Below are positions 56,151-64,000 of a stretch of DNA of 64,000 bases, piece after piece. The DNA comes from Rhinopithecus roxellana. Taxonomy: Eukaryota; Chordata; Mammalia; Primates; Cercopithecidae. The stretch is taken from the NCBI RefSeq assembly GCF_007565055.1, contig NC_044566.1, positions 59,131,332 through 59,195,331 on the forward strand, read 5' to 3'. The position numbers and the translations under genes were made by a program. Under the pieces are notes generated by a model. It had not been told where the DNA came from and did not search any database. It saw nothing but the letters and a program-made list of their open reading frames with translations. Numbering within the stretch: the stretch's first letter is position 1; each line of letters opens with the position of its first letter.

Positions 56151-57489
56151 CATGCTAATCTTTATATAATCTTTAAGAGATAAATTGTACATCACGACAG
56201 TAATTTCCATTTTATTACCAGAATTCAATGCTTCCATAGATCTGAGTTTTAGAGCAGCCACACTTACCAGCTGGAAGAACCACTTGGTAAGTAGAGTGCA
56301 CGACGACACAATAACCCCTGTGTGCACCTTAAAGATAAATTTACAATTGCTCCCAAAATGCTGGTTCCTGGATAGCAGTCAGATAAAACTCATGATTACA
56401 CAGGAAAAAAGTATTGTGTAGGATTTCCAACAGACATTTTTGTTTATTATGAGATTTTGACCTTTTTACTTTTTGATGTTTAAAATGTCATTTGTTTTAA
56501 TGAAATGACGGTGGTGATGTTGAATGCTTTGACCTAGCAAAATTAAAAGGTAGTTAAACTCTAGTGTTACTCTTGAACTTTCTTTTGAAATTATTTTCAT
56601 CGGTAAAATCCTAAAGTCTGGGATCTTCTGTCTTAAGGTACATGAAACCTGATGCCTGTAAATATTGGTTCACTCAATGAAGAAGGCGTCACAAAGAGTT
56701 TCTATTTACCATTGCTGTCAGTGGGTGCTAACTCTGCCAATTAAGGATCTTAAGGGTCTTCTCACTCTGGAGGCGGCCATTCAAATGTCCCTAAAGAAAG
56801 TTTCTCTATACGCACAAAAATGTAAGGTCCGGTATATGTAAATAAATTCACAGCTGTGCTCTTTAATTTTGAATCCCAACCTCTGTTGAAAAAGATTGAT
56901 CAGATGCTCAGATCAGAGCATGCTGAATATTCCTGCTAATCTTTCTCTCTTCAGTAGAAGGATTTGATGAATTTGATGAAGTGGAAAAGTGAGATTTTGC
57001 CAGGAGCTTTCATGTGCTAAATCAAATTTCTGTAGTTTTTACTTCACATTTGTTCTACAAAGACAGGTATCTGAGGGGAACTCTGTTTTAATGAGAGTAA
57101 ACTCATTTTAGTTTACATCACTGAAGATGAGCATCTGTCTGTTCCTTGACAAAATATTTTGGAAAGTGTTTTCTGTTCTTTCTCTCCAAGGATGTTACAG
57201 AGGACACACGTCATCCGGATCTTATGCACTTTATAACTTTCAACAAAAAAGTGCACACTTCCTAACTTTAAAAAAAAAGTGTTTGTGTGTCATTTGTTTT
57301 GGCTTTGTCTCATTCTATAACCTAAATAATTCTTAGTCAACCACATGTACTCTCCATAGATTATATTACCAGGTACAGAGATTATAAAATACATCACTTC
57401 CAGTCTTAAGAACTTGATTGCTAGGTATTAAATAGGTGGAATAAAGCACCAATGCAAGCTAATACTGGGGAAGGAACCCAGCTGTGGTG
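56151..57489. other. Repeat-free intronic block of 1.3 kb
   Basis: No transposon recognised. Several short ORFs have no family resemblance. A splice-acceptor-like tract at 56942-56955 is discussed under rejected items. Confidence 0.45.
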
Positions 57490-57640
57490 TTCTAACAGAC
57501 ATGGGTTTGAATTCTGGCTCTACCACTTAGTTTTCTGGTCTTTTCTTTGTCTGTAGCATAGGGATAATAACACTGATCTCATTAGGTTCTCGGTTGTATT
57601 ATTGGTTGTTTTAAGAATTAAATGAGACATTGGTTTAATT
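57490..57640 (+). mobile_element. MIR, plus orientation (diverged)
   Basis: gacatgggtttgaattctgg, ctctaccacttag and taagaattaaatgagacat follow MIR order. Confidence 0.7.
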
Positions 57641-58479
57641 CACTTATCAAGTATTTATGAAATGTCTGCTATATGCATAAACAAAAATACTTAACAAAGA
57701 GCCTAGAATATGGTATTTAATCGCAGTTGCAGTTATTTTGGATTTTCTTCCATGTCTTGATTCAGATAACTGGCCTTCTGCCCTTCTGCTATAATCCCTT
57801 ATGCCAAAGTCCTTATCTTGATAACACATCTAAGCATTTCTCCATTGCCCATGACTTTCCTACCACCGTATTTGTAGTCCTGCTCCAAATCACTATTGGT
57901 GCCTAGGAGTAACTGTTGACTCTTGCCTGCTTTGTCTCTTGCCCTTGAGTTAGCCATCACTGGGTTTTGCCTGCTATGGAGTTTCTCTGATGCCACTATC
58001 TATGCTGGACTTTGGGTACCTATCCAGTTCTTATCCCTCAGCTTGGGCTTGGCCTGACATCTACCATACTTAGATTTGTTCTTATCTCATTCCTTGGAGA
58101 GGGGTCTCTCTCCAGGTGCCAGTCCTTACCGGTATTCCTCCTAATGTTATAGTTAACTACACCACATCTAACTCTAAGGATTCACGCACTGATGGCAGGG
58201 TTGACTTACTGATGGCAGTTACAGAAGGCATATGACCACAGCCACGTGCGTGATGGAGATACATGGAAAAGGATGAAACTACCTCACTATCATATCAAAA
58301 ATATAATTATAGAAAAGATGGAGATTAGCCTAAAGAAGGTCAGAGAGTATTTTAAGGGAATGCATTGTGGTATCTGTAAATGCTTGGGAAAAGACAATGA
58401 TGAGTTGTTTTGCTGGGCAAAAGTAAGAGGTTTCAAAAAAGGTCAGGTAGCTACGAAGTCAGTCAACTAAGGAGAGTTT
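57641..58479. other. Unique intronic sequence, nothing recognised
   Basis: A 74-residue ORF at 58246-58470 (contains HCGICKCLGKDNDELFC) has a chance cysteine cluster but no recognisable domain. Confidence 0.4.
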
Positions 58480-58610
58480 AATGATTGCCCTAGAGTGAGA
58501 AGACTTGGATTAGAGTATTGGCTCTGCTACTTATTATCATTATGATCTTGGTCATTTCCAGTCTCTCAACATCAGTTTTATTACTCATACAATAGAGTGA
58601 AGGAGTGGGA
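58480..58610 (+). mobile_element. MIR fragment, plus orientation
   Basis: ttggctctgctacttattat, gatcttggtcatttccagtc and catcagttttattactcata in MIR order. Confidence 0.6.
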
Positions 58611-60439
58611 TTGTGCTATATGTAGCTGAAAAACATCAGCGTGGGGTTCTGTGGGAGCCAACAAATTAGAGAAAGGTGGAGTTCAGAGAAGTAGATTGTG
58701 GAATGCTCTCCAGAAAAGAGGATTCTCAAGAGAATGTTTAAATCTAAGTAGAAATTCACCAGAGAATGGAGAAAAGGGAAGATGCTCTGGCAAGGGTCAG
58801 TATCATATGCGAACTTTCAGGCATGAAAGATTAGCAAGTTGGAAGAGAAAGAACTAGGACCATGGATCCCAAATCAGGGTGCCTGAAGGACATACAAATG
58901 GAAATATTCAGTGGGATTGGTGGCTTCTGCTTATTGAGTTCCTGTTAATTTTTAATTAATAAAGCAAGCATTTATTCATGCTACATTGTAATAAAATTTC
59001 CCCTTGGATAACACATTTTCTTCATTCCAAACACCCTGTTTACTAAAAGCAGATATCTACAGCAATGCACTCATGATAAATTTTTTTAAAATTCCCATCA
59101 GTAATACTTTAAATAATATTTACTTTTACTGGATGCTTATATGATTTCTATTTGTGTGTGTCCCTGACAATCTCCAGTGTTTCATATCCAATAGCAAAAT
59201 TGGCCATTTTCTGAGGGGATTAAAAGCAAATTATGAGCTTGAATTCAGCACTTCAGTTCCACTAACTAGGATCTAAATGTTTTGGAACTCATCACAGTTG
59301 GCTTAGAATTGTTATTACCTAGCAAGAATGTTATCACTTAGGAAAAGACTTCAAGTAGGACCCTGGAAAATCTGGCTCAACAAATGGACCCTGCTTCTTG
59401 GAATTTTGGTTGTTTATTATTACAAATTTTGTTGTTACTTTGATCTGAATAAGATGTTCTGAAATAAAATTTGTCTCTGTGTCCAACAACAGGTGCTGGC
59501 ATACTCAATCAGCAGAATTTCTGTTTGTTTTGATTTGCAGAGGAAAGCCGTGTTGCCACATGTCTACTCAAATAAATTAACACCACCATCTACACTGACT
59601 CATTTAGAAGGAGCAAGTCCACAAAGCAAAAATTATAACAAATATTAGAAAGTATTCATGCCCAACACATTGAGAATGAACAAATGTCTCATTTTTCTCC
59701 TTGTTTTAATGATACCGTCTTTTGACTTTTACCTGCATCCTGAGTCAAGCACAAATGTGGAAATGCAGAGTCATGCAAAATGAGAGGATGGGGTAGTGAG
59801 GGCAGAAAAGGCAGGAGAAAAGGGGAGGAGCAGGAAAGGCATGCCTTAGTTTCTTTAGATAGGAATATAGGCGCAAAACACCCCTGACAAGGGAATTTCA
59901 ACTTGAAAGACTATCTTCCCCAGCTAGGTGGCATCTAGAACCCAGGATTGCCATTCAGAGAAAAGGAAAAGAAAAAAAGAGGAAGAGGAACATAACGTTT
60001 TGTCCCTAGTACACGATGACTTGTTTCTCTTTAATAAATGCATGAGTTTAAATATGGAACCTTTGATTTTATAGTCAAAGCAATTGAAACCCTAAGATAA
60101 ACAGTAAAAATGTTTGTTGATTACATGTTATTGCAGTTTTTATGTATATTGTGTAAAACAAAACATGGATATTTCATGAAATGCTTCAAGCACAACTTTC
60201 TAAGAAAAAACAACCATTTGTTCTGACACGAACTGCATATCCAATAGGAGACAAATCCTGTAGCATTATTTTTTTTTTCTTACAGAAACAGCATTAAGTG
60301 TTTTACGGGAATTGAAAGAATTACACTTTTTTCTCCCCTTTAACATCGAACTTACCCGATAATCCACATGCAAGAAAAGCATCTCTTGCCTACCAAGGTG
60401 CTTCCCACCTATGTTCAGAACAGGACTTGGCCCTGCCCT
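58611..60439. other. Repeat-free intronic block of 1.8 kb
   Basis: No transposon or exon recognised. Contains a short T tract at 60270-60279. Confidence 0.45.
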
Positions 60440-60575
60440 TGGCCTCATCTCTTCTCACAGCTACCTGCCTCCTCTGAGCCATGTGCTCTTGAACGTCTCA
60501 GCCTTTGTGCTTTCATCTCTGTATCCCAGAGCCTAAAACGAGTCCACTAAATATTTTTTCTGACTCAATGAACAG
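60440..60575 (+). mobile_element. L2 3' end fragment, plus orientation
   Basis: tttgtgctttcatctctgta, tcccagagcctaaaacgagt and ccactaaatattttttctga resemble a decayed L2 terminus. Confidence 0.5.
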
Positions 60576-60629
60576 AGATGGATAACTTCAGACTACAAGT
60601 GATGAAACATGTAAATAAGATTACAACTA

Positions 60630-60815
60630 AAATGTATAGTTTACAAAGCACTTTTAATGATCTGATTTATACTCAAAATCATGGTATAAGGTAAACATCT
60701 TCTATCTGCATTTTACAAATAAAGAAACAGAAGCTCAGAGAGATTAATTAGGCTGCCCAAGAGCAAAGCTGATGAAGTTGGTGAGTTGGGATTTGAACCC
60801 AGTTCTTTCCTAAAA
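60630..60815 (-). mobile_element. MIR, antisense
   Basis: ttacaaagcacttttaatga, gcattttacaaataaagaaa, cagaagctcagagagattaa and gggatttgaacccagttctt in reversed MIR order. Confidence 0.85.
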
Positions 60816-60920
60816 ATCCTTGTCATATGCCATAAAATGATGTTTGGTCAACAATGGACCACATATATGATAGTACTTCCATAAGATTATAATGGAGCAG
60901 CCCTACACAGGTGTACTTTT

Positions 60921-61262
60921 TTTATCTTTATTTTTATTTTTTTAATTATATTTATTTATTTATTTAATTTATTTATTTTGAGACAGAGTCTCACTCTGTC
61001 ACCCAAGCTGGAGTGCAGTGGCGCGATCTCAGCTCACTGCAAGCTCCACCTCCTGGATTCACGCCATTCTCCTGCCTCAGCCTCCCGAGTAGCTGGGACT
61101 ACAGGCGCCTGCCACCATGCCCAGATAATTTTTTGTATTTTTTTTAGTAGAGACGGGGTTTCACCGTGTTGGCCAGGATGGTCTCAATCTCCTGACCTCG
61201 TGACTTGCCCACTTCGGCCTCCCAAAGTCCTGGCATTACAGGCATGAGCCACCACGCCAGGC
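60921..61262 (-). mobile_element. AluY/S, antisense, with a TTTA-rich tail
   Basis: TTTA-repeat head (60918-60978), then gagacagagtctcactctgt through accacgccaggcc. It is immediately followed by another antisense Alu, a head-to-tail pair. Confidence 0.93.
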
Positions 61263-61557
61263 CTATTTTTATTTTTTTGAGACAGGATCTCACTTTGTTG
61301 CCCAGGCTGGAGTGCAGTGGTGCAATCATGACTCACAGCAGCCTTGACCTCTCTGGCTCAAGAGATCATCCCACCTCAGCCTCCCAAGTAGCTGGGACCA
61401 CACGTGCACGCCACCACACCCAGCTTTTTTTTTTTTTTTAAGAAATGGTGTCTTACTATGTTGCCCAGGCTGGTCTCAAACTTCTGGGCTTAAGTGATCC
61501 TCCTGCCCTGACCTTCCGAAGTGCTGGGATCAAAGGGGTGAGCCACCTCACCCAGCC
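61263..61557 (-). mobile_element. AluJ/S-like, antisense
   Basis: tttgagacaggatctcactt through tgagccacctcacccagcc. It is more diverged than its left neighbour and so was probably the first inserted. Confidence 0.93.
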
Positions 61558-61836
61558 TATTTTTCATACTGTATTTTTACTCTACCGTTTCTATGTCTAG
61601 ATGGACTTAGATACACAAATACTTACTATTGGGTTACAGTTGCCTACAGTATTCAGTACAGTAACATGCTGTGCAGGTTGGTAGCCTAGGAGCACTAGGC
61701 CATATCAGATAGCCTGGGTGTGTCGTAGGTTCTACCATCCAGGTTTGTCTGCAAACTGTGATGCTTGCACAATGATGAAATCGCCTAAGGACACATTTCT
61801 CAGAACATGTCCTCATCATTAAGTGATGCATGACTA

Positions 61837-63738
61837 CTTTCTACTACATCCTGCTGCCTCTGAGAAGTATTATACACAATGAGTAGAAGGTGAAAAGATT
61901 ATATATTAAAATTCAATATGCATATTGAATTTTATTCAAAGTGAATAAGCAAGCAGTCTATTTTCAAAAAGTTCAGAATATTAATGATATTTCATGAATG
62001 CTCACATTCATTTGGTTTGTTATTTTTTTATAAAATGAAGAAGAAGAACCAGCAATGCAAGTTTCATATCGCAAGACAGTTGGCAGTATTTTATTAACCT
62101 TCCTGCTCAGTTGCCTTCAATGATATAATTACTGCTATTTATCAGTCTGTGCAGTTTTCCTGAATTACAGCCTAGAGTTGTGTAACTTTCACTTATAAAG
62201 AAGGAGGCTGGAGGGTGCAAAATATTCTATTGTAATCCTATGAAAATATTTTGTAAAATATGTTTCCCTTTTGCAATTCCATAATTATTTCTTTTCCTGC
62301 AGTCTTATCTTAAACTCATTGATAGCTGGAAGAACCACCAGAACCGTTGCTAGCAAAGGGGGAATTAGGGCCATCAATGCATCCAGGAGGGTGTTAGCAA
62401 CATGGTCTCCCAAGAACCAAGTGAGCACCAGCTGCCTGCTGCCGTCTAACTTGCAGTTGAAAAGAACTCAGTGTGGCCCAGTATTCTAACTGTCCACACA
62501 CTGGGAAGAAGAAAGCCTTTGCCAAGTCGTTGCTCTCTCTATATCCATCCACTTTCTCCTCTCAGGAGAGCATGATGTCAATAGGCCCTACATAAAAGTT
62601 GTAAAAAATGAATCAAAGATAGATCATTCACAGAGCTAGATCAAGAAATGTTATTCCACATGAAGGAATAACACACAGGAACAGGTGGGTCAGAGCTTAA
62701 GAATATGTATTTTCCCCATCCCCAATCCCTCTGTTGGAGGGACTCAGAAGAGACTGTACCATTCATTCATTCCCAGTGGAGAATATCAGTATTTCCTGCT
62801 GTCTTTTCTGCTATAATATTATGTGCAGTCTAAGAAACATTGCAAATTCTACAAAACTGTGGCAAATGTCCTGAGTGGGACTAGGAAATCCTGAACACAG
62901 GGCAGTTGTTACAGATTATCAGTGCTTTATAGGGTTCTCATTCAGTGTACAGTGTTTCAATGAAACAGTAGTTGAATACGGCTGTTCTCTCTGCTCTCTC
63001 CTCTTTGCAAACCTTCTGCTTCAGTGGCTCATTCTGTGCTTTGAAAGTGTTATCATTGCACCAGCTTTTCTCTCCTGCCTTTTCTTGGTCTTGACCTTCA
63101 TCCTGAGACATTAATTGGTCAGGTGTCTCCTTGCATACAGCTGAGAGCTGACCCACCACCCCACTTTTCATTATCAACTTGATTGTGAAGACTCTAACTT
63201 CCCTGCCTCCAGCTCTGCTGCTTTCTCTGGGCCCTGGATATATTGCTTGCATCCACAACTCTCTAATTTCACTTCAAACTCATTACGAGTTCAGAGAAGG
63301 GAGAGTGGGTGTATCATCCCAGGAGGGCTCATGGAGGAGGCGGGACTGGAGCTGTCATGTTAGGTTTTTCTCTATCAAAACCTGGCTAGAGCTTTTATAT
63401 TCAAAAAATGTATTGAGTTATTGGAATTTAGTGTCATGCCTTGTACACATCCAGTGTTTCTCATTAAATCTGAATTGCTCATCTGAGGTCAGTATTAAGT
63501 CCACAGAAAGCTGTGCATGTTAGAGAATCACAGAATAATGTAGTTTATGAGAGTCTGCTAAGAGGCAAAGTGTCCATCAGGTTCATTGGGGCTCTTACTG
63601 ACCTCAGAGCTTGGAAGAGGCTCATAGCTTGCACTTACTGTGGGCATACAATGATCAGGTATGCTATGGGAGGAAATGGGTATTCCCATGAGACAAATCA
63701 TGCTTTGCCAAGACATTTGACTAGAAATTAGAAAATAG
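61837..63738. other. Repeat-free intronic block of 1.9 kb
   Basis: No transposon recognised. Short ORFs (62271-62489, 62875-63114, 63179-63523, 63513-63731) have no family resemblance and no convincing splice context. Confidence 0.45.
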
Positions 63739-64000
63739 GCTAGGCGCGGTGGCTCACACCTATAATCCCAGCACTTTGGGAGGCTGAGGTGGGTGGATCA
63801 CCTGAGGTCAGGAGTTTGAGACCAGCCTGTCCAACATGGTAAAACCCCATCTCTACTAAAAGTACAAAAATTAGCTGGACGTGGTGGCAGATACCTGTAA
63901 TCCCAGGTACTTTGGAGGCTGAGGCAGGAGAATCACTTGAACCCGGGAGGTAAGGGTTGCAGTGAGCTGAGATCACGCCAGAGGGAAACTCCAACTCAAA
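63739..64000 (+). mobile_element. AluS-like, plus orientation, cut by the window end
   Basis: aggctaggcgcggtggctca through gagggaaactccaactcaaa. About 25 bases of the right monomer are missing (gatcacgcca joined to gagggaaac). The A tail lies beyond the window. Confidence 0.93.

Larger units (their letters stand above)
60821..61836. mobile_element. Tigger4-like (Zombi) DNA transposon, split by two Alus
   Basis: The left part reads gatgtttggtcaacaatgga and cttccataagattataatgg, up to ctacacaggtgtac. The right part (from about 61558) reads actgtatttttactctaccg, cagtattcagtacagtaaca, aatgatgaaatcgcctaagg and a terminus aagtgatgcatgacta. It is the same family as 24208-24883 but in reverse orientation and with more internal sequence kept. 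No intact transposase. Confidence 0.78.

Noticed and set aside
56942..56992. Acceptor-like ctttctctcttcag followed by a short acidic frame ending EGFDEFDEVEK
   Set aside because: The frame is only about 13 codons before a stop, no matching protein end is recognised, and a pyrimidine tract plus AG is common by chance.
60268..60300. Acceptor-like tttttttttcttacag
   Set aside because: The following sequence has no sustained frame of the expected phase and no DLC-family similarity.

Overview
The window is primate genomic DNA and almost entirely non-coding. Several Alu copies carry a diagnostic pattern that I associate with the AluYR lineage of Old World monkeys. Read on the Alu-antisense strand, the pattern is gtggccggatctcag, ggctagttttttgta, cgcccgtctcggcc and aggcttgagccac. 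The best examples are near 13870, 30454, 39130, 45881 and 47115. I therefore infer a cercopithecid (macaque, baboon, vervet or colobine) rather than a human or other ape. No prokaryotic features, tRNA, rRNA or CRISPR array were seen.

The one convincing gene feature is a CpG-island promoter at about 20941-21740 on the + strand. It contains a short first coding exon (ATG at 21352, donor after 21475) encoding 41 residues plus one base of a split codon. The peptide looks like an alternative N-terminus of the DLC family of RhoGAP-START proteins, most likely STARD13 (DLC2); DLC1 cannot be excluded. Two upstream ORFs precede the ATG, and the second overlaps it as ATGA. No second coding exon was recognised, so 21476-64000 is read as one first intron of at least 42.5 kb. 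Positions 1-20940 are upstream flank, or another intron if a longer isoform starts further upstream.

Everything else is repeats and unique non-coding sequence. 1-1500 holds a young L1 tail that joins ORF2 to an ORF1 fragment, lying against an old L1M. 12196-13558 holds two MaLR LTRs, one nested in a Tigger-like DNA transposon. 15402-15979 holds an unidentified, frameshifted ORF pair. 17130-18500 and 28090-29056 are old L2. 29263-30778 is an Alu cluster with close inverted pairs. 34542-34622 is a MADE1 palindrome of the miR-548 type. 38910-39594 is a MaLR LTR split by an Alu, and 41387-42640 is an L1MA split by an Alu. 52705-55530 is an L1M followed by a long L2. Two copies of the same Tigger4-like transposon, in opposite orientation (24208 and 60821), are both split by Alus.

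No novel multi-gene system is visible. The most useful leads are the alternative first exon with its overlapping uORF, the chimeric L1, the unidentified broken ORF, and a few repeat-free blocks that could be regulatory. Repeat family names come from recognition by eye. Subfamily labels and edges of old repeats are approximate.
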